Assembly: GCA_031431125.1 (NCBI GenBank)
Contig: JANPCX010000089.1
Coordinates: forward strand, 1-64,000
From: JANPCX01 sp031431125
GTDB taxonomy: Bacteria > Pseudomonadota > Gammaproteobacteria > Burkholderiales > Burkholderiaceae_C
Length of the DNA stretch: 64,000 bases
Reading direction: 5' to 3'
The notes under the pieces were generated by a model that was not told the origin of the DNA, ran no database searches, and saw only the letters and a list, made by a program, of their open reading frames with translations. This document shows positions 54,020-63,507 of the stretch, one piece after another; position 1 is the first letter of the stretch; every line of letters starts with the position of its first letter. The position numbers and the translations under genes were made by a program.

Positions 54020-55339
54020 ATGGCAAACATCCTCCAACACCTTCCCGCTGGCCAAAAAGTCGGCATCGCGTTCTCTGGCGGCCTGGACACCAGTGCGGCG
54101 CTGCACTGGATGAAACTCAAGGGCGCCGTTCCCTACGCCTATACCGCCAACCTGGGTCAGCCCGACGAGCCTGACTACGACGAGATTCCACGTAAGGCCA
54201 TGGAGTACGGCGCCAAGCTGGCCCGCCTCATTGACTGCCGCATTCAGATGGCCAATGAAGGCATCGCGGCTTTGCAGTGCGGTGCTTTCCACATCTCGAC
54301 CGCCGGCGTTACCTACTTCAACACCACGCCCATCGGCCGCGCCGTGACTGGCACCATGCTGGTGGCGGCGATGAAGGAAGACGACGTCAACATTTGGGGC
54401 GATGGCAGCACCTACAAAGGCAATGACATTGAGCGCTTCTACCGCTACGGTCTGCTCACCAACCCCGACCTGAAAATTTACAAACCCTGGCTGGATCAAA
54501 CCTTCATCGATGAACTCGGCGGCCGCGCTGAGATGTCGGCCTTCATGACACAAGCGGGCTTTGGCTACAAGATGTCGGCCGAGAAGGCCTACTCCACCGA
54601 CTCCAACATGCTGGGTGCCACCCACGAGGCCAAAGACCTGGAGCAGTTGAACAGCGGCGTCATGATTGTCAAACCCATCATGGGCGTGGCTTTTTGGCGT
54701 GACGATGTGGAAGTCAAACGCGAAACCGTCAGCGTGCGTTTTGAAGAAGGCCGCCCCGTGGCCTTGAACGGCGTGGAGTACGCCGACCCTGTCGCCTTGG
54801 TGCTGGAAGCCAACCGCATTGGTGGTCGCCACGGCCTCGGGATGAGTGACCAAATCGAAAACCGCATCATTGAAGCCAAGAGCCGCGGCATTTACGAAGC
54901 GCCGGGCCTGGCCTTGCTCTTCATCGCCTACGAGCGCCTGATCACCGGCATCCACAACGAAGACACGATTGAACAGTACCGCGACAACGGCCGCAAACTC
55001 GGCCGCCTCTTGTACCAAGGCCGCTGGTTCGACCCCCAAGCCCTGATGCTGCGCGAAGCCGCCCAGCGTTGGGTGGCCCGCGCCATCACTGGCGAAGTCA
55101 CCATCGAGCTGCGCCGTGGCAACGACTACAGCATCCTCAACACCGAGTCACCCAACCTCACTTACCACCCCGACCGCTTGACGATGGAGAAGGGCGAGTC
55201 CAGCTTCTCGCCGCAAGACCGCATCGGCCAGTTGACGATGCGCACCTTGGACATCACCGACACGCGCGACAAGTTGGGGCTTTACAGCCGCACGGGCTTG
55301 TTGCCCAGTGGGGGTGGCTTGCCGCAGTTGGGGGAGTGA
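54020..55339 (+). CDS. argG: Argininosuccinate synthase (long type)
   Basis: Condenses citrulline and aspartate with ATP in arginine synthesis. The ATP motif AFSGGLDTSAALHWM is at the N-terminus, and the E. coli-like segments GDGSTYKGNDIERFYRYGLL, KPWLDQTFIDELGGR and RIGGRHGLGMSDQIENRI follow. This is the long subtype (about 439 residues) found in E. coli and many Burkholderiales. I chose the ATG at 54020 because MANILQHLPAGQKVGI matches the family start. Confidence 0.98.
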   Translation: MANILQHLPAGQKVGIAFSGGLDTSAALHWMKLKGAVPYAYTANLGQPDEPDYDEIPRKAMEYGAKLARLIDCRIQMANEGIAALQCGAFHISTAGVTYFNTTPIGRAVTGTMLVAAMKEDDVNIWGDGSTYKGNDIERFYRYGLLTNPDLKIYKPWLDQTFIDELGGRAEMSAFMTQAGFGYKMSAEKAYSTDSNMLGATHEAKDLEQLNSGVMIVKPIMGVAFWRDDVEVKRETVSVRFEEGRPVALNGVEYADPVALVLEANRIGGRHGLGMSDQIENRIIEAKSRGIYEAPGLALLFIAYERLITGIHNEDTIEQYRDNGRKLGRLLYQGRWFDPQALMLREAAQRWVARAITGEVTIELRRGNDYSILNTESPNLTYHPDRLTMEKGESSFSPQDRIGQLTMRTLDITDTRDKLGLYSRTGLLPSGGGLPQLGE

Positions 55340-55554
55340 AGTTGGAGCTGGAGCATCCAAAGAGACGCTCAAGTCCAGACAAAAAGGTTTCAATCAAGAC
55401 CACCAAGCCTGGCTCGGCGAGCAGCATGCGTGTTTAGACCAACGCGGCTTGTGGTGCGACCACTTGCGGGTGTGGCGATGCGGTTGGATGTGTTTGCCGA
55501 CCCCAGTCCCCGGATGCGAGACCAATACCCATGCATGTTCGGCAGGGGGCTGCG

Positions 55555-56402
55555 TTACAGGTCGCTCCATGTCGCCAAGTGGTGCTTCAGATGATCCGCA
55601 ATGAACGTGGTGATGAAGTAGTACCCGTGGTCATACCCCACATGTCGCCGCAGCAGCAATGATTGACCTGCTTCTTTGCAGGCCTGCTCGAAGCGGTGGG
55701 GGTGCAGTTGTTCGGCCAAGAATTTGTCGGCCAGGCCTTGGTCGATCAAGAGGGGCGGTAAACGAGCGCCGGCTTGGATCAGCGCCGTCGCATCGTGGGA
55801 TGCCCACAGCGTGCGGTTGTCGCCCAGGTAAGCGTTGAAGGCTTTGACGCCCCAAGGGCAGTGCATGGGCGCGGCGATTGGGGCCAGGGCCGAGACGGAC
55901 TGGAAGAGGCCAGGGTTTTGCAATGCGAGGGTGAGCGCACCGTGGCCACCCATGGAGTGGCCCATCAGGCCGACTCGATCAATCTTCACGGTGAACTCAT
56001 CCAGCACCAAGGACCGCAGCTCCTGCGTGATGTAGCTGCCCATGCGCCAGTGGGTGGACCAAGGCGCGTTGGTGGCGTCCAGATAAAAACCGGCGCCATG
56101 GCCCAAGTCCCACGACTCATCGGCCGCTGCCACGCCGGTGTGACGCGGGCTGGTGTCGGGGGTGATGAGCATGATGCCGAGCTCAGCGGCCACGCGCTGC
56201 GCCCCGGCTTTGATGGCAAAGGTTTCTTCGTTGCAGGTCAGGCCCGCCAGAAAGAACAGCACCGGTACTTTGTGCTTTGCCGCTTGGGGCGGTGTGTAAA
56301 CGCCGAACTTCATCGGCAAGCCAATGACCTCAGAGTCATGTTGAAAAAAACGCTGCACACCGCCAAAACAGGCGTGCTCGCTGAGCGTCGTCAACGGTGC
56401 CA

Positions 56403-56403
<1 letters not shown>
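55555..56403 (-). CDS. fghA: S-formylglutathione hydrolase
   Basis: Hydrolyses S-formylglutathione to formate and glutathione, the second step of glutathione-dependent formaldehyde oxidation. An alpha/beta-hydrolase esterase with the nucleophile motif GHSMGGHGAL, FFLAGLTCNEETFAIKAG near the start and HVGYDHGYYFI carrying the catalytic His near the end. Length is 282 residues. Its start shares one base with the adhC stop, so the two are coupled. Confidence 0.97.
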
Positions 56404-57509
<1,106 letters not shown>

Positions 57510-57740
57510 GGCGTTGTGGGTTTGTTTCCAGGTTGAACAATGGGCAAGCATGCGGTTCACGTAAGCGCCGTGAGCAATGACTTTCGGATCAAGGGTATTG
57601 AACGGATTGTGCTCTTTCGCCCGGGACATTCGCTGTGCGGTGGGGCAAGGCCAGCGCTGTCAAAGTGGGACAGGATCGGGTCAGCAGGCGTGCCGCGATG
57701 GCGCGACAATTTGGACTGTCCGCAGGTACACAATAGCCCC

Positions 57741-58439
57741 ATGCAGAACTTACCCGCTTCGTTCGTCCGACTCCCCTTGCGATTGGCCCTGTGTTTGGCG
57801 GGAGGGCTGTCTGCCGGTGTCTATGCACAGGCTGTCGCCAATCAAGCAGCGTCCGGGCCTGTGGCGGGCGTGACTGCACCCAAGCCAGCCAGTGCCGATC
57901 CCGTGGTCGCCTGCGAACGCGCGGCGCGCCAGTTGCTCGCCAGCAAGGGTGCACCGGCTGCGGAGGTGAATTTCACCGCCGCGCCAACGGTGGCCCCGGG
58001 GTCTGCGGGTGATAAGCAACTGGTGCTGCGTGGTGGTGGCAGTTTCCGCAGTTCGGAAGGGCTTCGCACCTTCAGCTACAACTGCAATGTGGATTCCGCG
58101 ACTTCAGAGTCTTTGGGCATGGTGATGCGCGATACGACCCCGGTGTCCACCAAGGGAAAAACAACCGGCCCGGCGCGAGAACCGGACCTCACCCATTTGT
58201 CGCCCGCCGTGTGCGAATCGGCCGTGGCGGCGGCGCTGAAAAAACGGTCGCTGCGGGTTTCGGACATCAGTTTTGAAAGTGCCACACGCGCTGTCAAACA
58301 AACCGGCACCAGCACGGCAGAACTACGGGGCAGGGGACGTGCACTGCTGGCGCCGGGCACGCCCTACACCCACTTCGGGTTCGAGTGCGAGTTTGATACG
58401 CGAGATGGTCGACTGCTCGGCTCGCGCCTGGACGGTTGA
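57741..58439 (+). CDS. Exported protein with two copies of a Cys-containing module
   Basis: 232 residues with a signal peptide (cleavage near VYAQ). The mature part holds two similar ~75-residue modules: one from ACERAARQLLASKG to SYNCNVDSATSESLG, the other from VCESAVAAALKKRS to GFECEFDTRDGRLLG. Both share C-E-x-A near the start, LRG-x-G in the middle and F/Y-x2-C-x2-D near the end, so each module may hold its own disulfide. I do not recognise the family. It is divergent from adhC and upstream of urtA, with no obvious link to either. The upstream frame to 57540 is rejected because it lacks conserved character. Confidence 0.7.
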   Translation: MQNLPASFVRLPLRLALCLAGGLSAGVYAQAVANQAASGPVAGVTAPKPASADPVVACERAARQLLASKGAPAAEVNFTAAPTVAPGSAGDKQLVLRGGGSFRSSEGLRTFSYNCNVDSATSESLGMVMRDTTPVSTKGKTTGPAREPDLTHLSPAVCESAVAAALKKRSLRVSDISFESATRAVKQTGTSTAELRGRGRALLAPGTPYTHFGFECEFDTRDGRLLGSRLDG

Positions 58440-58657
58440 GCTCGCCCCGATGACCGCCGCCGCTTCGCGGTTAAGGGGGCGCATTGGGGTTTGTCCCTTC
58501 ATGAACCCGTCGTTCTACGCCATCTGTCGTATTTCACAGACGGGCCCTGCTGCCTAAGCTGACACCCGGTCGATTCAAACCTCTGTGCACCCTTTGCACG
58601 GGGCTGGGTCTTTTTGCCGCAAACCGGTTTCAACTTTCAAAGCCAGGAGTTCCACGC

Positions 58658-59935
58658 ATGAAAACGTCTCGTCGCAGCTTCATCCATTCCTTGGGTGCCA
58701 TCGCGTTGGCCACGGCCGCGCTGTCGGTCTCTGGTCTGGCCCATGCCCAGGCCACCATCAAGGTGGGTGTGTTGCATTCGCTCTCGGGCACCATGGCCAT
58801 TTCCGAAACCGTGCTCAAGGACGTGGCCTTGATGGCCATAGACGAGATCAACGCCAAAGGCGGTTTGCTCGGCAAGAAACTCGAACCTGTGGTGGTCGAC
58901 CCCGCTTCTAACTGGCCGCTGTTCGCTGAAAAAGCCAAACAACTGATCACACAAGACAAAGTGGCGGTTGTGTTCGGCTGCTGGACCAGCGTGTCGCGCA
59001 AGTCGGTGTTGCCGGTGTTTGAAGAGACCAACAATTTGCTCTTCTACCCCGTGCAGTACGAAGGCGAGGAGCTGTCCAAGAACGTGTTCTATACCGGCGC
59101 TGCGCCGAACCAGCAGGCGATTCCCGCGGTGGAATACCTGATGAGCAAAGACGGTGGCTCGGCCAAACGTTGGGTGCTGCTGGGCACGGACTATGTTTAC
59201 CCCCGCACCACCAACAAAATTTTGCGCGCCTTCTTGAAAGCCAAAGGTGTGGCAGATGCCGACATCATCGAGGAATACACCCCTTTCGGCCACAGCGATT
59301 ACCAAACCATCATTGCCAAGATCAAGAAGTTCGCATCTGAAGGCAAGAAGACGGCTGTGGTCTCCACCATCAACGGTGACTCCAACGTGCCTTTCTACAA
59401 AGAGCTGGGCAACCAAGGTTTGAAAGCCACCGACGTGCCCGTGGTGGCCTTCAGCGTGGGTGAAGAAGAACTGCGTGGTGTGGACACCAAACCGCTGGTC
59501 GGCCACTTGGCTGCGTGGAACTACTTCATGTCGGTGAAGAACCCCACCAACACCGCCTTCGTCAAAGCTTGGAGCGACTACGCCAAGGCCAAAGGCATTG
59601 CCGGCCACAAGGACAGGCCACTGACCAATGACCCGATGGAGGCCACCTACATCGGCATCCACATGTGGGCACAGGCGGTGACCAAGGCCAAGAGCACCGA
59701 CACCGACAAAGTGATCGCTGCCATGGCCGGCCAAACCTTCCCCGCACCGGGCGGCTTCATGTCCACCATGGACAAAGAAAATCACCACCTGCACAAGCCT
59801 GTGTTCATTGGTGAGATCAAGGCCGACGGCCAGTTCAACGTGGTGTGGAAGACCAAGGGCCCGGTGGTGGCCGATCCTTGGAGCGACTACATCGCCGAGA
59901 ACAAGGGCAAGAAGAACGTGCCAGAGAAGAAGTGA
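58658..59935 (+). CDS. urtA: Urea ABC transporter substrate-binding protein UrtA
   Basis: The periplasmic urea-binding protein of the UrtABCDE transporter. It opens with a twin-arginine-like signal (SRRSFIHSLGAIALATAAL), then IKVGVLHSLSGTMAISETVLKD, VFGCWTSVSRKSVLPVFE and NNLLFYPVQYEGEE, the urea-type amide-binding signature. Length is 425 residues. The ATG has AGGAG 10 nt upstream. A strong hairpin follows the gene, which may keep urtA mRNA more abundant than the permease mRNA. The family is usually nitrogen-regulated, but no clear NtrC or sigma-54 site was found. Confidence 0.97.
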   Translation: MKTSRRSFIHSLGAIALATAALSVSGLAHAQATIKVGVLHSLSGTMAISETVLKDVALMAIDEINAKGGLLGKKLEPVVVDPASNWPLFAEKAKQLITQDKVAVVFGCWTSVSRKSVLPVFEETNNLLFYPVQYEGEELSKNVFYTGAAPNQQAIPAVEYLMSKDGGSAKRWVLLGTDYVYPRTTNKILRAFLKAKGVADADIIEEYTPFGHSDYQTIIAKIKKFASEGKKTAVVSTINGDSNVPFYKELGNQGLKATDVPVVAFSVGEEELRGVDTKPLVGHLAAWNYFMSVKNPTNTAFVKAWSDYAKAKGIAGHKDRPLTNDPMEATYIGIHMWAQAVTKAKSTDTDKVIAAMAGQTFPAPGGFMSTMDKENHHLHKPVFIGEIKADGQFNVVWKTKGPVVADPWSDYIAENKGKKNVPEKK

Positions 59936-59963
59936 TCCGGGCCACGGCCTGATTGCCTAGATT

Positions 59964-59988
59964 CCTGGGGCGCGTCATGCGCCCCAGG
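59964..59988 (+). terminator. Strong hairpin between urtA and urtB
   Basis: CCTGGGGCGC (59964-59973), a 5-nt loop, then GCGCCCCAGG (59979-59988): a perfect 10-bp GC-rich stem. No T-run follows, so it is more likely a partial terminator or an mRNA-stabilising structure than a full stop. Confidence 0.6.
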
Positions 59989-60035
59989 CCTTGAATGGAA
60001 TGACGTTCTGTGCCCACGTCAGTGGGCCTTTCTTG

Positions 60036-61664
60036 ATGACTGCTTCATTGCCGAATTTGGTGTCGCCGCCTCTGACACACAGCCTCGTCAGGCTGTTGCT
60101 GGTGACGCTTTTTTGCTTGTGTGGCTTCCAAGAGGCGCAAGCCGTCACCTTGCCCCAAGCCCGCGCCATGGCCAGCGGCGACAACGACGAACGCTCCGCG
60201 GCCATTGCCCAAGCGGTGCTGGCAGGTGACCCAACGCTCGAGTCTTTTTTGCAATCGCTGCTGAACGACGAAGTCAAGGTCGCTGGCGAGTTGGTGTTTG
60301 TGCAGCGGGATGGAAAAACCATTTCTCTCGCGACGGGCGCTGAGGCCGCTTTGCCTGGCGACGCCGAAGACGTCAGCAACAACAACCGCATTCGCAGCGA
60401 AATTGAAAGTGCAATTGCGTCGCTCAAACTGCTGTCGGGCAATGTGCCCGCACGCGCTGCGGCGATCAAACAACTCAAAGAACAACCCGACGACAGCCGC
60501 CTGCCGCTGATCGACAGAGCGCTGGCGGTGGAAACAGATGCCACGCTAAAAGCCGAGCTCGGCCTGCTGCGCTCGGCCCTCCTGATCGCCTCACCCGACA
60601 AAACAAAACGCCTGGAAGCCGCATTGGCCTTGGGCAGCAGCTACCAAGGGGCCACCAAAAGTTTGCTGATGGAGCGCTTGCAACCCGGCGCGGAGGACGA
60701 TGCCGAGGTGCGCGCCGCATTGCAAGCATCGCTCAACGCGGTGTCATCGCGTTTGGTTTGGGGTGAACGCCTCGGTGTCGTGTTCACCGGCGTGAGCCTG
60801 GGTTCCATCTTGCTGCTGGTGGCCTTGGGCCTGGCCATCACCTATGGTCTGATGGGCGTGATCAACATGGCCCACGGCGAGCTGATGATGATTGGTGCCT
60901 ATGCCACCTATGTGGTGCAAAACCTGTTTCGTGCCCACTTGCCCCATTACTTTGACTACTACATGCTACTGGCCGTGCCGATCTCGTTCTTGGTCGCGGC
61001 CCTCGTGGGCGCGGTGATGGAACGTGGCGTGATTCGGTGGCTTTATGGCCGCCCTCTGGAAACCTTGCTCGCCACCTGGGGCATCAGCCTGGTATTGATG
61101 CAAAGTGTGCGATCTCTCTTTGGCGCACAAAACGTGCAGGTGGAAAACCCTGCTTGGTTGTCCGGTGGTGTTTCCGTGATGAGCAACCTCACCCTGCCTT
61201 TCAACCGATTGGCCATCATCGTGTTTGCGGTGTTGGTGTTGGTGGGTGTGTCGCTTTTGATCTCGCGTACCCGACTGGGCCTTTTCGTGCGCGGCGTGAC
61301 GCAAAACCGGCCCATGGCCGCCTGCATGGGCGTTAACACGGCACGGGTGGACACCTATGCATTTGCACTGGGCTCAGGCATCGCCGGCCTGGCGGGCTGC
61401 GCTTTGTCTCAGGTGGGCAATGTGGGACCCGATTTGGGCCAGGGTTACATCGTGGATTCGTTCATGGTGGTGGTGCTCGGCGGTGTGGGCCAGCTGGCGG
61501 GAACCGTGTACGCCGCCTTGGGCCTGGGTGTGCTCAATAAGTTTCTGGAAGGTTGGACGGGGGCGGTGCTGGCCAAGATCATTGTCTTGGTGGTCATCGT
61601 TGTGTTCATTCAAAAGCGGCCGCAGGGGATATTTGCGATGAAGGGTCGGAGTGCCGAGACATGA
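60036..61664 (+). CDS. urtB: Urea ABC transporter permease UrtB
   Basis: An inner-membrane permease of the branched-chain-amino-acid type. A signal-like hydrophobic start and a ~200-residue soluble region come first (LPQARAMASGDNDERSAAIA), as in other UrtB proteins. The membrane domain follows, with GLAITYGLMGVINMAHGELMMIG, GRPLETLLATWGISLVLMQ and SFMVVVLGGVGQLAGTVYAA. The ATG at 60036 gives 542 residues. A TTG at 59991 and an ATG at 60000 are alternatives, and none has a clear ribosome site. Confidence 0.95.
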   Translation: MTASLPNLVSPPLTHSLVRLLLVTLFCLCGFQEAQAVTLPQARAMASGDNDERSAAIAQAVLAGDPTLESFLQSLLNDEVKVAGELVFVQRDGKTISLATGAEAALPGDAEDVSNNNRIRSEIESAIASLKLLSGNVPARAAAIKQLKEQPDDSRLPLIDRALAVETDATLKAELGLLRSALLIASPDKTKRLEAALALGSSYQGATKSLLMERLQPGAEDDAEVRAALQASLNAVSSRLVWGERLGVVFTGVSLGSILLLVALGLAITYGLMGVINMAHGELMMIGAYATYVVQNLFRAHLPHYFDYYMLLAVPISFLVAALVGAVMERGVIRWLYGRPLETLLATWGISLVLMQSVRSLFGAQNVQVENPAWLSGGVSVMSNLTLPFNRLAIIVFAVLVLVGVSLLISRTRLGLFVRGVTQNRPMAACMGVNTARVDTYAFALGSGIAGLAGCALSQVGNVGPDLGQGYIVDSFMVVVLGGVGQLAGTVYAALGLGVLNKFLEGWTGAVLAKIIVLVVIVVFIQKRPQGIFAMKGRSAET

Positions 61665-61722
61665 CATCTGCGACTTCATTTCTTCGCTTTTGTGCTTTCG
61701 GTGGGGGGCTGCCGTTGTTCGA

Positions 61723-61990
61723 TGCACTGCGTCGGGATATGCGCCCGACAGCGCACTCACTTTCTTTTGCTTCGCCAAAAGAAAGTAAGCAAAGAAAAGG
61801 CGACCCCGGTTCCTCGGCCCCCTGCGGGGGCTGCCTTGCGCTGCTCGCGGGAGGCGGGAAGCGCAGAACTCGCCCGAGTACGGGCTCAAACAACTGCGCT
61901 TCTTTATCCGCCTCCCGCTGTGCTGCTCAGCTCGTCTCAAGGGCCCCGAAAAGCCAATACAGCACGCCTCGCTGGGCATCGCCTTGGTTG
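61723..61990 (+). repeat. Left copy of the hairpin repeat
   Basis: It starts with TGCACTGCGTCGGGAT, has the hairpin CTTTCTTTTG/CAAAAGAAAG with a 6-nt loop (61760-61785), then a C-rich stretch and GGGCTCAAACA. The end near 61990 is approximate because the similarity to the right copy fades there. Confidence 0.7.
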
Positions 61991-62039
61991 ATGGACCACG
62001 GATCGCCGCGATGTTTGGCACAGCCAAACGAGCCGTCTG

Positions 62040-62334
62040 CTGGTGTTCGTTCTTGGGGTCCCCGTTGGAGGCGTCGAGCAGCGCAGGGCAAGACGGAACA
62101 AGAAGTTCAGATGTTTGAGCCCGCAGGGCGAGTTTCTGAACTTCCCGTCTTGACCGAGCAGCGCAGAGCAGTCACTGTACTCCGGGACCGCCGTAATCGG
62201 GGTCGCCTTTGGTGTGCGCATAACTTGGCTTTGCCAAGTGAGCGCACCCCCTCTTCGAGACCTTTTGGTGACTTTTCTTTGGCGAAGCAAAGAAAAGTTA
62301 CTGCGCTGTCGGGCGCACATCCCGACGCAGTGCA
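62040..62334 (-). repeat. Right copy of the hairpin repeat (inverted)
   Basis: Read on the - strand it matches the left copy. The hairpin CTTTTCTTTG/CAAAGAAAAG (62272-62297) has a 6-nt loop. An additional stem GTGCGC-ACTTGGC / GCCAAGT-GCGCAC lies at 62214-62247 and is absent from the left copy. Confidence 0.7.
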
Positions 62335-62370
62335 ACGCATGACGCAAAAAGAACACAGAGGCCCCCAGCC

Positions 62371-63507
62371 ATGAACGCCGTCACAGCACTGCAAGCCGCC
62401 GTCGTCGGCCCCACGACCTCGCTGCTCAGCCCTAAATCTTGGCTCGGCGTCCTGGTCGCGCTCACGGCCATCCTCGTGCTCGCACCAGTGCTCAACCTCT
62501 TGGTGCCCGAGAGCAACCCGCTGCACTTCAGTGACTACGCCGTGTCGCTGATCGGCAAGATCATGTGTTATGCGATTTGCGCCTTGGCCATGGATCTGAT
62601 CTGGGGCTACACCGGCATTTTGTCGCTAGGCCACGGCGTGTTTTTCGCGCTCGGCGGTTATGCCATGGGCATGTATTTGATGCGCCAAATTGGCCGCGAC
62701 GGCAACTACAAATCCGACTTGCCCGACTTCATGGTATTCCTCGATTGGAAGGAGCTGCCTTGGCACTGGGCGCTGAGCGACAGCTTCATCGGCACGCTGT
62801 TGTTGGTGGTCCTGGTGCCGGGGTTGTTGGCGGGGGTGTTTGGATATTTTGCGTTTCGCTCGCGCATCAAGGGCGTGTACTTTTCCATCATCACGCAGGC
62901 GCTCACCTTTGCCGCCATGTTGCTGTTCTTCCGCAATGAAACTGGTTTTGGCGGCAACAATGGCTTCACCGATTTCAAACGAATCTTGGGCGTCACCATC
63001 GCCACGCCGTCCACGCGCATGATCTTGTTTGTTCTGACGGGACTCACACTCATCGGCTTTTTCGTGCTGGCGCGGTGGTTGGTTAAGAGCAAGTTTGGCC
63101 GCGTGCTGCAAGCCATACGCGACGCTGAATCGCGTGTCATGTTCACCGGCTACAACCCACTGCACTACAAACTGGCCATCTGGGTGATTTCTGCAGTGAT
63201 GTGTGCGGTGGCGGGTGCGCTCTATGTGCCACAGGTTGGCATCATCAACCCGGGCGAGATGTCGCCAGCGGCCAGCATTGAGATGGCGATTTGGGCCGCC
63301 GTGGGTGGTCGCGGCACGCTCATCGGTCCCATCATCGGTGCGTTTTTTGTCAATGGTGCCAAGAGCTGGTTCACCCAAGTGGCACCGGAGTATTGGTTGT
63401 TTGTGCTGGGCGGTTTGTTCATCGCCGTGACGCTCTTCTTGCCCCATGGCCTCATCGGTTTGTGGCGAAAAGTGACAGGGGACAAAGCGCCGGAAGAGAA
63501 ATCATGA
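62371..63507 (+). CDS. urtC: Urea ABC transporter permease UrtC
   Basis: The second permease of the urea transporter, a LivM-type protein with about ten membrane spans. LIWGYTGILSLGHGVFFALGGYAMGMYLMR and the EAA-type loop SKFGRVLQAIRDAESRVMFTGYNP are typical, as is EMSPAASIEMAIWAAVGGRGTL. Length is 378 residues. The start lies 36 nt after the repeat insertion, so its expression may need read-through or a promoter supplied by the repeat. The stop overlaps the urtD start (ATGA). Confidence 0.96.
   Translation: MNAVTALQAAVVGPTTSLLSPKSWLGVLVALTAILVLAPVLNLLVPESNPLHFSDYAVSLIGKIMCYAICALAMDLIWGYTGILSLGHGVFFALGGYAMGMYLMRQIGRDGNYKSDLPDFMVFLDWKELPWHWALSDSFIGTLLLVVLVPGLLAGVFGYFAFRSRIKGVYFSIITQALTFAAMLLFFRNETGFGGNNGFTDFKRILGVTIATPSTRMILFVLTGLTLIGFFVLARWLVKSKFGRVLQAIRDAESRVMFTGYNPLHYKLAIWVISAVMCAVAGALYVPQVGIINPGEMSPAASIEMAIWAAVGGRGTLIGPIIGAFFVNGAKSWFTQVAPEYWLFVLGGLFIAVTLFLPHGLIGLWRKVTGDKAPEEKS

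Larger units (their letters stand above)
61665..62370 (+). repeat. Non-coding insertion between urtB and urtC: two inverted copies of a hairpin repeat
   Basis: The segment 61723-62334 reads similarly on both strands: the outermost 16 nt TGCACTGCGTCGGGAT (61723-61738) are repeated in reverse complement at 62319-62334. Each copy carries a 10-bp hairpin (61760-61785 and 62272-62297), GGCGACCCC (61799-61807; reverse 62199-62207) and GGGCTCAAACA (61882-61892; reverse 62112-62122). The right copy has an extra ~50-nt hairpin module (62214-62247). A frame of 273 codons crosses it but has no protein-like features. I read it as a MITE-like or REP-like element. Confidence 0.8.

Noticed and set aside
58560..58657. 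Sigma-54 promoter ahead of urtA
   Set aside because: GG and GC dinucleotides are present but not at the required 10-nt spacing.
61553..62374. 273-codon frame across the urtB-urtC gap
   Set aside because: It overlaps the urtB end and the inverted repeats. The two repeat copies explain the sequence, and the product has no domain-like features.
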